Origin: an uncultured Oscillibacter sp.
GTDB lineage: Bacteria; Bacillota; Clostridia; Oscillospirales; Oscillospiraceae
Direction: 5' to 3'
DNA length: 33,693 nucleotides
Assembly: GCF_900544955.1 (NCBI RefSeq)
Contig: NZ_UQXD01000025.1
Coordinates: 1-33,693, forward strand
This document shows, piece by piece, positions 22,852-30,601 of the stretch. A model generated the notes under the pieces. It saw only the letters and a program-made list of their open reading frames with translations. It made no database searches and had not been told where the DNA came from. The translations under genes were made by a program, and so were the position numbers. Each line of letters begins with the position of its first letter. Within the stretch, counting starts at the first letter, position 1.

Positions 22852-24220
22852 ATGGACGTCATCGCCGCCATCTCCACCGGCAGCGGCGCCACCGCCATCG
22901 GCATTGTCCGGGTCTCCGGGGCGGGGTGCTTCGCCCTGTGCGGCCGTGTGTTCCGCGCCGTCTCCGGCAGGCCCTTTGAGACCCTGGCGCCCCGGACCAT
23001 GGCCTTCGGCGAGATGCTGGACCAGCAGGGCCGGGTGATTGACCGGGGGCTGGCGGTCCGGTTTCCCGGCCCCCACAGCTACACCGGCGAGGACTCCGCC
23101 GAGTTCCACTGCCACGGCTCCCCGGTGGTGCTGCGGGAGCTGCTCTCCGCCCTGTTCGCCGCCGGGGCCCGGCAGGCCCGGGCCGGGGAGTTTACCCAGC
23201 GGGCCTTTTTGAACGGCCGCCTGGACCTGACCCAGGCGGAGGCCGTCATCGACCTCATCGACGCGGAGACCGCCGCCGCCGCCCGGAACGCCGCCGCCCA
23301 GCTGGACGGCGGGCTGCGCCGAGTGCTGGAGCCGGTGCAGGAGGCCCTGCTGGACATCTCCTCCCGGTTTTACGCCGTGGTGGACTACCCCGACGAGGAC
23401 ATCACGGACGCGGCGCCGGAGCAGGTGGCCCGGGCCCTCGCCGGCGCCCGGGAGACCCTGGACCGGCTCCTCTCCACCTGCCGCCGGGGCCGGGTGCTGA
23501 AGGCCGGCGTCCGCACCGCCATCGTGGGCCGCCCCAACGCCGGAAAGTCCTCCCTGCTCAACGCCCTGGCGGGCTACGACCGGGCCATCGTCACCGACAT
23601 CCCCGGCACCACCCGGGACACGGTGGAGGAGTCCGTCCTCTGCGGCGGGGTCCTCCTGCGGCTGATCGACACCGCCGGCATCCGCGCCACCGGGGACACC
23701 GTGGAGCGGATGGGCGTGGAGCGGGCCCGGGCCGCCCTGGAGACCGCCGATCTGGTGCTGGCGGTGGTGGACAGCTCCGCCCCCATGACCGAGGAGGACG
23801 AGGCCGTGCTGGCCCTGGCCGCCCGGCAGGAGCGGTGGATCCTGGTGGCCAGCAAGGCCGACCTGCCCGCCGCCCCCGCTCCCCTCGTCTCCCGGCAGGC
23901 CCCCCGCCGCGTCCGTCTCCGTCTCCTCCGTCACCGGGGAGGGGCTGGCGGACCTGGAGGCCGCCGTGGCCGCCCTGTTCCCCGCCGGGGACGGCGAGGC
24001 CCCCGGCTCCCTCCTGACGGACCAGCGGCAGGAGGAGGCCGTCTCCCGGGCGGAAGCGGCCCTCCGGCGGGCGGCGGAGGCCCTGGCGGAGGGCATGACC
24101 CCCGACGCGGTGCTCACCGACGTGGAGGAGGCCCTGGACGCCCTGGGAGAGCTGACGGGCCGCACCGCCCGAGAGGAGATCGTCTCCCGGATTTTCTCCC
24201 GGTTCTGCGTGGGAAAATGA
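22852..24220 (+). pseudogene. mnmE: mnmE (tRNA U34 modification GTPase) with a one-base frameshift
   Basis: MnmE with MnmG adds the (carboxy)aminomethyl group at C5 of wobble uridine-34. The first frame gives the N-terminal formyl-THF-binding domain, the helical domain and the G domain (GRPNAGKSS, DIPGTTRDT, DTAGIR, SKAD). It is then lost at about residue 349. From there the next frame continues the protein through VTGEGLADLEAAVAAL to the conserved C-terminal FCVGK. Removing one C from the C6 run at 23900-23905 restores a single 455-residue protein of normal family length. As written, the first frame runs on to a stop at 24279 and lacks the catalytic cysteine. This may be a sequencing or assembly error, or a real mutation. 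Confidence 0.92.
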
Positions 24221-24253
24221 GCCGCTGGCCGTTTTCGTTTCCGCAAAATACGG

Positions 24254-24282
24254 TTTACAAAACGACGTCTGAGTGGTAAACT
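24254..24282 (+). promoter_or_regulatory. Promoter of the DUF1836-degV-prmA unit
   Basis: TTTACA and TAAACT with a 17-bp spacer, 45 bp before the ATG. It lies in the only A/T-rich patch between mnmE and the next gene. Confidence 0.65.
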
Positions 24283-24327
24283 TTTCTCATACGAGGTTTT
24301 GACTTCCAGAATCAAGGAGGAGTATTC

Positions 24328-24891
24328 ATGAGTGACCTGACCGCGCTGCGGGAGCGGCTGGAGACCCAGCGGCCCGTGGCCTGGGACCAGCTGCCGGACT
24401 TCACCCTCTATATGGACCAGGTGCTCTCCTATATGGACCGCCAGGTGCTGCGCTTCGACGAGGAGGACGCCCTGACCGCCGCCATGGTGAACAACTACAC
24501 GAAAAGCGGCCTGGTGCCCCGGGCCGAGGGCAAGAAGTACAGCCGGGACCACCTGGCCTACCTCACCGCCATCTGCGTTTTGAAACGGGTGATGTCCTCC
24601 CGGGACATGGATTTGCTCATCAAGGAGGAGCTCCAGGGGGAGCGCTCCGTGGAGGACGGCTACGCCGCCTTCTGCGCCAGCCTGGACAAGGCGCTGAACA
24701 TCACCTCCCGGGAGATGGCCCAGCGGCCCGAGGAGGACACCCTGGCGGACGCCGCCATTCACTTCGCCCTGCTGAGCTACGCCGCGGGCCTGGCCAGCAG
24801 CCGCTACGTGTCCCTGCTGCGCCGCCAGAAGGCACCGGCGGAGGAGAAGCCCGGCAAGAGCCGGAGCAAAAAAGAAAAGGAGCGTGACTGA
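24328..24891 (+). CDS. DUF1836 domain protein
   Basis: A 187-residue protein whose residues ~22-135 match the DUF1836 pattern: LPDFTLYMDQVLSYMD, then MVNNYTKSGLVPR and KKYSRDHLAYL. The pattern resembles a MerR/BldC-like winged HTH, and family members are thought to bind DNA; the function is not established. The tail is very basic (KPGKSRSKKEKERD). A strong AAGGAGG site precedes the ATG. degV starts 3 bp after its stop, so the two are co-translated. Confidence 0.88.
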   Translation: MSDLTALRERLETQRPVAWDQLPDFTLYMDQVLSYMDRQVLRFDEEDALTAAMVNNYTKSGLVPRAEGKKYSRDHLAYLTAICVLKRVMSSRDMDLLIKEELQGERSVEDGYAAFCASLDKALNITSREMAQRPEEDTLADAAIHFALLSYAAGLASSRYVSLLRRQKAPAEEKPGKSRSKKEKERD

Positions 24892-24894
24892 GCC

Positions 24895-25767
24895 ATGCGC
24901 GATTATGTCATCATGACCGACAGCTGCTGCGACCTGACCGCCCAAATGGCGGAGGAGCTGGAGCTGGCCGTGCTTCCTTTGAGCCTAGAGATGGGCGGAC
25001 AGACCTACCGCAACTGGCTGGACGGCCGGGACATCCCCTTTGAGACCTTCTACGGCCGCCTCCGCTCCGGCGAGACCGCCACCACCTCCGCCGTCAGCGT
25101 GGGGGACTTTGAGGAGGCCATGCGGCCCATTCTGGCCGCCGGGAAGGACATTCTCTGCCTCAGCTTCTCCTCCGCCCTGTCCACCACCTACCAGTCCGCC
25201 TCCATCGCCGCCCAGAGCCTGGCGGAGGAGTTTCCCCAGGGGCGGGTGCTGGTGGTGGACTCCCTGTGCGCCTCCCTGGGCCAGGGGCTGTTCGTCTACC
25301 TCTGCGCCATGGAGAAGCGGAAGGGCCGCTCCCTGGAGGAGCTGCGGCGCTATGCCGAGGACATCCGGGGGCGCGTGTGCCACTGGTTCACCGTGGACGA
25401 TCTGAACCACCTGAAGCGGGGCGGCCGCATCAACGCCGCCACGGCGCTGTTCGGCACCATGCTGGCCATCAAGCCGGTGATGCATGTGGACGACGAGGGC
25501 CGCCTGATCCCCGTGTCCAAGGCCCGGGGGCGGAAGGCCTCCCTGCTGGCCCTGGTGGACCACATGGAGCAAACCGCCGCGGACCCCGCCGGGCAGACGG
25601 TGTTCATCAGCCACGGCGACTGCGCGGAGGACGCCGGCTTTGTGGCGGAGGAGATCCGCCGCCGCTTCGGCACGGCGGACATCCGCATCAACTACGTGGG
25701 CCCGGTCATCGGCAACCACTCCGGCCCCGGCACCGTCGCCCTGTTTTTCCTGGGCAACCGGAGGTGA
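24895..25767 (+). CDS. DegV-family fatty-acid-binding protein
   Basis: A 290-residue DegV/FakB-type protein, with the start TDSCCDL, the loop SVGDFEEA, the fatty-acid headgroup region SFSSALSTTYQSA and RGGRINAATALFG. FakB proteins present exogenous fatty acids to the FakA kinase for phosphorylation; no fakA is visible in this window. The final segment GPVIGNHSGPGTVALFF is the usual C-terminus. It has an AAGGAGCG site and lies between the DUF1836 gene and prmA, with a 5-bp gap to prmA. Confidence 0.94.
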   Translation: MRDYVIMTDSCCDLTAQMAEELELAVLPLSLEMGGQTYRNWLDGRDIPFETFYGRLRSGETATTSAVSVGDFEEAMRPILAAGKDILCLSFSSALSTTYQSASIAAQSLAEEFPQGRVLVVDSLCASLGQGLFVYLCAMEKRKGRSLEELRRYAEDIRGRVCHWFTVDDLNHLKRGGRINAATALFGTMLAIKPVMHVDDEGRLIPVSKARGRKASLLALVDHMEQTAADPAGQTVFISHGDCAEDAGFVAEEIRRRFGTADIRINYVGPVIGNHSGPGTVALFFLGNRR

Positions 25768-25772
25768 GGCGG

Positions 25773-26744
25773 ATGGACTGGCTGGAACTGCACATCGACA
25801 CGGTCCACGGCGGCCTGGAGACGGTGGAGACCCTCCTCTCCTCCCTGGACATCGACGGATTGGTGATCGACGACGAGGCGGAATTCCAGGACTTCCTGGA
25901 GCACAACCGCCAGTACTGGGACTACGTGGACGAGGACCTGGAAAAGGCCATGGCGGGCAAGTCCCGCGTCACCTTCTACCTCCCCGCCGACGAGACGGGC
26001 TTTTCCAAGCTGGGGGAGGTGCGCCTGGCCCTTCAGGCCCTGAAGGACGCCCGGTCCGACTGCGGCTCCCTGCTGCTGACCATGGACAACCTCCAGGACG
26101 CGGACTGGGAGAACAACTGGAAGCAGTACTACAAGCCCATCGAGATCGGGGAGCGGCTGCTGGTGGTGCCCCAGTGGGAGGCGGAAGCCGCCCGGCCCCG
26201 GGCGGAGGCCGCCGGCCGGGTGCCCCTGATCCTGGACCCGGGCCTCACCTTCGGCACCGGCAGCCACGCCACCACCCAGCTGTGCCTACAGGCGCTGGAG
26301 CAGGCCGTCCGGGGCGGGGAGCGGGTGCTGGATCTGGGCTGCGGCAGCGGCATCCTCTCCATCGCCGCGCTGAAGCTGGGCGCCGCCTCCGCCCTGGCGG
26401 TGGACATCGACGACAAGTGCCTGGACGTGGCCTATGAAAACGCCGCCCTCAACGGCATCGGCCGGGACGTCTACACCGTGCGGGCGGGGGACGTGCTCAG
26501 CGACCAGGCCCTGCGCCGGGAGATCGGCGGGGGCTACCAGGTGGTGCTGGCCAACATCGTGGCGGACGTCATCATCGGCCTGGCCCCGGTGGTCTCCTCT
26601 CTGCTGGCCCCCGGCGGGGTGTTCCTCTGCTCCGGCATCATCGACACCCGGGCGGAGGAGGTGGCGGCGGCCCTCCGGGCGGCGGGCCTCACCCTGCTGA
26701 GCAGCCGCAGCGCCGGCGGCTGGTTCGCCTACACCTGCCAATAA
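25773..26744 (+). CDS. prmA: Ribosomal protein L11 methyltransferase PrmA
   Basis: A 323-residue SAM-dependent methyltransferase that methylates ribosomal protein L11. The N-terminal L11-recognition domain (WLELHIDTVHGG, then DNLQDADWENNWKQYYKP) precedes the catalytic domain. That domain shows DPGLTFGTGSHATTQLCL, the SAM motif VLDLGCGSGILSI and the NPPY-like ANIVADVI. The ATG follows GGAGGTGA within the degV stop region. A terminator follows directly. Confidence 0.97.
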   Translation: MDWLELHIDTVHGGLETVETLLSSLDIDGLVIDDEAEFQDFLEHNRQYWDYVDEDLEKAMAGKSRVTFYLPADETGFSKLGEVRLALQALKDARSDCGSLLLTMDNLQDADWENNWKQYYKPIEIGERLLVVPQWEAEAARPRAEAAGRVPLILDPGLTFGTGSHATTQLCLQALEQAVRGGERVLDLGCGSGILSIAALKLGAASALAVDIDDKCLDVAYENAALNGIGRDVYTVRAGDVLSDQALRREIGGGYQVVLANIVADVIIGLAPVVSSLLAPGGVFLCSGIIDTRAEEVAAALRAAGLTLLSSRSAGGWFAYTCQ

Positions 26745-26752
26745 CCGTCTCC

Positions 26753-26783
26753 AAAGTGCGCGGCCGGGCCGCGCACTTTTTTT
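26753..26783 (+). terminator. Terminator of the DUF1836-degV-prmA unit
   Basis: GTGCGCGGC / GCCGCGCAC with a 3-base loop, flanked by AAA on the left and seven T residues on the right. It begins 8 bp after the prmA stop. Confidence 0.95.
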
Positions 26784-26868
26784 GTCCGCCGGGCCTTCTT
26801 CGACAGATTCCATCCGACTTTTCCACAGGAGGGCTGTAAAATGGTGGAAAACGAAAGGAGGCGGTCAC

Positions 26869-27684
26869 TTGGAACCCACAGAGGAGCGGCGGGTGCTGCG
26901 GCTGCCGGCGGCGGACATCCGCCCCAACCCCCGCCAGCCCCGGCGGGTCTTTGACGAGCGGGGGCTGCGGGAGCTGGCGGCCTCCATCCGCCGCCACGGC
27001 ATCATCCAGCCCCTGACGGTGCGGCGGGGCGCCGAGGGCTGGGAGCTGGTGGCCGGGGAGCGGCGGCTCCGGGCGGCGAAGATGGCGGGACTGGAGACGG
27101 TGCCCTGCATCGAGGCCGCCGTGGACGACCGGGAGTCCGCCCTGCTGGCCCTGGTGGAGAATTTGCAGCGGCGGGACCTGCACTATTTCGAGGAGTCCGC
27201 CGCCATCGCGGACTACCTCCGCCAGAGCGGCGTCACCCAGGAGGAGGCCGCCGCCCTGCTGGGCCGGTCCCCCTCCGCCGTGGCCAACAAGCTGCGGCTG
27301 CTGCGGCTGTCCCCCGCCTGCCGGGAGGTGCTGGTGAAAAACGGCCTCTCGGAGCGCCACGCCCGCTGCCTGCTGCGGCTGGAGGACGAGGGGGAGCGGC
27401 TGGCGGCCCTGCGGCACATCTCGGAAAAGCAGATGAACGTGGCCCAGGCGGAGCAGTACGTGGAGCGGCGGCTCTCGGCCCTCCAGGCCGCGCCCCCCGC
27501 CCGGCGGCGGACCTTCATCCTCAAGGACGTGCGGCTGTTCCTCAACAGCCTGGACCGGGGGCTGCGGCTGATCCGGGAGGCGGGGGTGGACGCCCAGAGC
27601 GGCCGGGAGGAGACGGAGGACGACATCCTCCTCACCATCCGTATCCCCAAGCAGCGGCGGGACAAGTCCCCCAAACAGGGGTGA
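26869..27684 (+). CDS. noc: ParB/Noc-family DNA-binding protein
   Basis: A 271-residue ParB-fold protein, best matched to nucleoid occlusion factor Noc. Visible: NPRQPRRVF (residues ~20-28), the CTP-binding motifs GERRLRAA (63-70) and ENLQRRDL (97-104), then the HTH VTQEEAAALLGRSPSAVANKL (122-142) and a helical C-terminal dimer region. In Noc these parts bind CTP, clamp on DNA and block septation over the chromosome. The start is TTG with AAGGAGG seven bases upstream; the frame extends further upstream but overlaps the prmA terminator. No parA is adjacent and I see no parS- or NBS-like 16-mer nearby. The choice between Noc and Spo0J/ParB is uncertain. Confidence 0.85.
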   Translation: MEPTEERRVLRLPAADIRPNPRQPRRVFDERGLRELAASIRRHGIIQPLTVRRGAEGWELVAGERRLRAAKMAGLETVPCIEAAVDDRESALLALVENLQRRDLHYFEESAAIADYLRQSGVTQEEAAALLGRSPSAVANKLRLLRLSPACREVLVKNGLSERHARCLLRLEDEGERLAALRHISEKQMNVAQAEQYVERRLSALQAAPPARRRTFILKDVRLFLNSLDRGLRLIREAGVDAQSGREETEDDILLTIRIPKQRRDKSPKQG

Positions 27685-27718
27685 ACGGGCTGTTGTTACT
27701 GGATTGTAATACTCTTTC

Positions 27719-27738
27719 CCACGAAATCGTGGTAAAAT
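27719..27738 (+). promoter_or_regulatory. Palindrome abutting a candidate -10 upstream of the VanW gene
   Basis: CCACGA-AA-TCGTGG (27719-27732) is directly followed by TAAAAT (27733-27738), 60 bp before the VanW ATG. No acceptable -35 lies at 16-19 bp; TTGTAA is 23 bp away. It may be an operator or activator site, or the promoter of an alternative sigma factor. Confidence 0.4.
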
Positions 27739-27798
27739 AAAGCCCTGACGGCATAGGCTGTCAAGACCATGGAATATCAGTGACAACAGGAGGGCTTC

Positions 27799-29583
27799 AT
27801 GGAACAGACAAACGAAGCCATTGTGCAACCTTCCGGCGGCGCCCGGCTGAAAAAAGGCGGAAAGGCCCCCTTCCTGCTCCTGGGCGCACTCGTCGTCCTG
27901 CTGGCGGCCTACCTGGGCCTGTGCGCCTGGGCGGTCCGCAGCCCCTCCGTCTGGCGGGGGGCTCATGTGCTGGGCCAGGACATCGGCGGGCTGACGGAGG
28001 AGGAGGCCGCAAGGCGGGGGGAAGCCGCCCTGCCGGGCCTGGAAATCGGCCTGTACTTATACGACGGCGCACTGGAGGCTGTTCCCGGCCAGATGCCGGC
28101 GGCGCCGGACGCCGTGATTTCCCTGGCGGACCTGAATGCCGCCATCGACGTGCCCGCCCTGGTGCGGGGGGCGGCGGACGCCGTCCGCTCCGGCCCGTTC
28201 CTCACCGCCGGCTGGCGGTATTTCACCAGCCAGGACATCTACTACGGCGGCGGGGCCGGCGGGGAAATCCAGGTGGACGCCGCCGCGGCCGCCCAAGCCG
28301 CCCGGGACGCCGCCGCCCAACTGTCCTGGGACGCCCGGGACACCGGCTTTGAGACCGGGGAGGACAGCCTCCTCATCCACCTGGCCAAGGACGGCCGGGC
28401 CGTCAGCGCCCCGGCGCTGCAAACCCAGCTGGAGCGGGCATACTGGGACGCAGAGTTGACCCTCTACGTGCCCTACACCGTCACCGCCGCCCAAACCCTC
28501 ACCGCCCGGGAGATTTACGAGCAGGTCTCCGGCGAGGTGAAAAACGCGGGGTACGACGCCGCCACCAACACCATCATCCCGGAGCGGATGGGGGCGGAGT
28601 TCGACGTGACCGCCGCCCAGGCGGCCATGGACGGCGGCGCCCCCGGGGAGACCGTCTCCATCGCCGCCCAAATCGAGTATCCCCGGGTCACCGCAAAGAC
28701 GCTGCAATCGGTGCTGTTCCGGGATGTGCTGGGCGAATGCCGGACCCACGTGGGCGGCACCGCTGCCCGGAAGAGCAACGTGCGTCTGGCCTCCTCCGCC
28801 TTCAACAACGTGGTCCTCAACACCGGGGACGTGTTCTCCTACAACGAGACCGTGGGCCAGCGGACCACCGCCAAGGGCTATCAGGCCGCCCCCGCCTATG
28901 TGAAGGGGGAGACCGTGGACGAGATCGGCGGCGGCGTGTGCCAGCCCTCCTCCACGCTGTACCTGGCCTGCCTGCGGGCCAACATGGAGATCACGGAGCG
29001 CTACGCCCACCGCTACGTCCCCGCCTACATCCCCTGGGGCATGGACGCCACCGTGTCCTGGGGCGGCCCCGACTACAAGTTCACCAACAACACGGATTAC
29101 CCCGTGAAGATCGTCACCACCTACGAGGGGGGCTATCTCACGGTGCGGCTCCTGGGCACCAACGAGCAGGGCATCACCTCCAAAATGACCAACGAGACCC
29201 TCTCCACCACCCCCTGGGAGACGGTGTATCAGGAGGACGCCACCCTGCCCGCCGGCACGGAGAAGGTCCAGACCACGCCCTACACCGGCTACAAAGTCCG
29301 CACCTACCGGAACCTGTACGACGCCGACGGCAAGCTGATCTCCAGCACCTACGAGGCCACCAGCGATTACAAGGTCCGCAACAAGGTGATCCTCCGGGGC
29401 CCCGCGCCGGTGACCGAGCCGGAGACCCCGGTGGCGGGCCCGGTGGAGATTCCCGCGGAGCCCGTGTCCCCCGTCACGCCCCCGGCGCCGGGGGAGGCGC
29501 CGGACGTCGCGCCGGAGGTTCCCCCCGAGGAGACGCCGGTGATCGTGATCCCCGAAAACGGCGGAGAGCCGCCCGCCCCGTAA
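27799..29583 (+). CDS. VanW-family protein, membrane-anchored, with proline-rich tail
   Basis: A 594-residue protein. A cytoplasmic N-terminus and one membrane helix (residues ~23-46) are followed by an extracytoplasmic region (about 60-300, fitting the putative peptidoglycan-binding domain often found before VanW). The VanW domain lies at about 313-451 (NVRLASSAFNNVVLNTGDVFS, split as NVRLASSAF and GDVFSYNETVG; then GGGVCQPSSTLY and ERYAHRYVPAYIP). The tail after residue ~535 is mostly P, E, V and A. VanW proteins occur near glycopeptide-resistance genes and widely in Firmicutes, but their activity is unknown. No other van genes are present. Its ribosome binding site is AGGAGGG. Confidence 0.9.
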   Translation: MEQTNEAIVQPSGGARLKKGGKAPFLLLGALVVLLAAYLGLCAWAVRSPSVWRGAHVLGQDIGGLTEEEAARRGEAALPGLEIGLYLYDGALEAVPGQMPAAPDAVISLADLNAAIDVPALVRGAADAVRSGPFLTAGWRYFTSQDIYYGGGAGGEIQVDAAAAAQAARDAAAQLSWDARDTGFETGEDSLLIHLAKDGRAVSAPALQTQLERAYWDAELTLYVPYTVTAAQTLTAREIYEQVSGEVKNAGYDAATNTIIPERMGAEFDVTAAQAAMDGGAPGETVSIAAQIEYPRVTAKTLQSVLFRDVLGECRTHVGGTAARKSNVRLASSAFNNVVLNTGDVFSYNETVGQRTTAKGYQAAPAYVKGETVDEIGGGVCQPSSTLYLACLRANMEITERYAHRYVPAYIPWGMDATVSWGGPDYKFTNNTDYPVKIVTTYEGGYLTVRLLGTNEQGITSKMTNETLSTTPWETVYQEDATLPAGTEKVQTTPYTGYKVRTYRNLYDADGKLISSTYEATSDYKVRNKVILRGPAPVTEPETPVAGPVEIPAEPVSPVTPPAPGEAPDVAPEVPPEETPVIVIPENGGEPPAP

Positions 29584-29602
29584 CCGCCCCAGTTCCGTAC
29601 AA

Positions 29603-29637
29603 AAGAGACCGGCCGCCTGATGGGCGGCCGGTCTCTT
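29603..29637 (+). terminator. Hairpin after the VanW gene
   Basis: A 15-bp near-perfect stem (AAGAGACCGGCCGCC / GGCGGCCGGTCTCTT) with a 5-base loop, 19 bp after the stop. On the plus strand only TT follows before CCGC. On the minus strand the same hairpin is followed by TTTT. The missing plus-strand T run reappears at 29835-29839, after the structured element. Confidence 0.75.
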
Positions 29638-29836
29638 CCGCTTGCCGGCGCCGTCTCTCCCCGTTTTTCCGCCGGCGGGGCAAACCCAAAGGCAATCGGT
29701 TTCCTCCGCGGAACGTCCGTGGCGGAACCGATTGCCGGCCCGCCCGTATGCCTTCGGCGCATCGCCTGCGGAGGCAGCCGTCCTCTTGAAAAGTGCCTGC
29801 GGCACGGTGCAAAAGTTGGGAAGCTGCCGGTCTCTT
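29638..29836. repeat. Structured ~199-bp intergenic element bounded by 11-bp direct repeats
   Basis: The stretch between the VanW and TVP38 genes has no credible gene. The 11-mer GCCGGTCTCTT occurs at 29627-29637 and again at 29826-29836. Between them lies a stem of 11 bp (GGCAATCGGTT 29691-29701 with AACCGATTGCC 29726-29736), with an inner TCCGC/GCGGA. Further hairpins follow: ATGCC-TTCG-G..GCAT (29749-29763), GCCT/AGGC (29764-29775) and GTGCC/GGCAC (29793-29805). I read it as an inserted MITE-like or structured repeat. A stable ncRNA is the alternative. Confidence 0.5.
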
Positions 29837-29905
29837 TTTCGTCCCCTTCGATAAAATCCGCCGATTTCCGCATACTACCTCCATTCCAGACAAGGAGGCG
29901 GGCCC

Positions 29906-30538
29906 ATGACGAAACGATGGTGGCTGCCCCTGGGCGTGCTGCTGTGCGGCGCGGCGCTGCTGTGGCCCTGGCGCGGCGCCCTGACGGCGGAGGCCATCGC
30001 CGCCCGCTCCCCGGAGCAGGCGGCGATGGCGGCGGTTTTTTTGCTGGCGCTGTACGGGGGAAAGGGCCTCTCCCTAGTGCTGCCCCTCTCGGCGCTGGAG
30101 GCGGCGGGCGGGCTTCTCTTTCCCCTCCCCGCCGCCCTGGGCATCAACCTTGCGGGGGTGGCGCTGACCCACGCGGGGCCCTTCCTCCTGGGGCGGCGGC
30201 AGAAGGGGGACTTTCAGGCGCTGGAGGCGCGGCATCCCCGGCTGGCGCCGCTCCTCCGCCCGGCGGAGCGGCCGGGGCGGACGGTGTTTTTGCTGCGGCT
30301 GGGGGGCGCGGCCCCCGGCGACCTGGTGAGCTTCTGTCTGGGGGCCGCCGGGGTGCCCTGGGCGGCCTATCTGCTGCCGGGGCTTCTGGGAAGCCTGCCC
30401 CGGGTGGTCGCCGCCACGGTGCTGGGCAGCGCCCTGTGGGACATCGGCGGGCGGCGGTTCTGGCTGTCCCTGGCGGCGGGGGCGGCCCTCACGGCGCTCT
30501 CCCTGGCCCTGTGGCGGCTGGGGCGGCGGACGGCGTAG
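29906..30538 (+). CDS. TVP38/TMEM64 (VTT-domain) family membrane protein
   Basis: About 210 residues with five to six membrane helices. The middle matches the VTT (SNARE-associated/DedA-like) pattern: LALYGGKGLSLVLPLSALEAAGG, then a loop and LLRLGGAAPGDLVSFCLGAAG and the glycine-rich LPGLLGSLPRVVAATVLG. Such proteins are thought to move phospholipids or ions across the membrane; the activity here is unknown. An AAGGAGG site precedes the ATG. It stands alone between the element at 29638 and a bidirectional terminator. Confidence 0.8.
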   Translation: MTKRWWLPLGVLLCGAALLWPWRGALTAEAIAARSPEQAAMAAVFLLALYGGKGLSLVLPLSALEAAGGLLFPLPAALGINLAGVALTHAGPFLLGRRQKGDFQALEARHPRLAPLLRPAERPGRTVFLLRLGGAAPGDLVSFCLGAAGVPWAAYLLPGLLGSLPRVVAATVLGSALWDIGGRRFWLSLAAGAALTALSLALWRLGRRTA

Positions 30539-30544
30539 ACGGCG

Positions 30545-30581
30545 AAAGAGGCGGCCCGCTGTTGCAGGCCGCCTCTTTTTT
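30545..30581. terminator. Bidirectional terminator between the TVP38 and dnaC-like genes
   Basis: AGAGGCGGCC (30547-30556) pairs with GGCCGCCTCT (30567-30576). T's follow on the plus strand, and three T's follow on the minus strand after AAAGAGG is read in reverse. The two genes converge here, with stops 6 and 20 bp away. Confidence 0.85.
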
Positions 30582-30601
30582 GTTGCCTGAGAACCGCCCG
30601 G

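Noticed and set aside
26782..26868. Upstream extension of the Noc frame
   Set aside because: It would start inside the T run of the prmA terminator and has no ribosome site; the TTG with AAGGAGG is far better.
29367..29893. Minus-strand frames through the 29638 element and VanW tail
   Set aside because: They cross a terminator hairpin and lack good ribosome sites; more likely accidental frames in a structured repeat.
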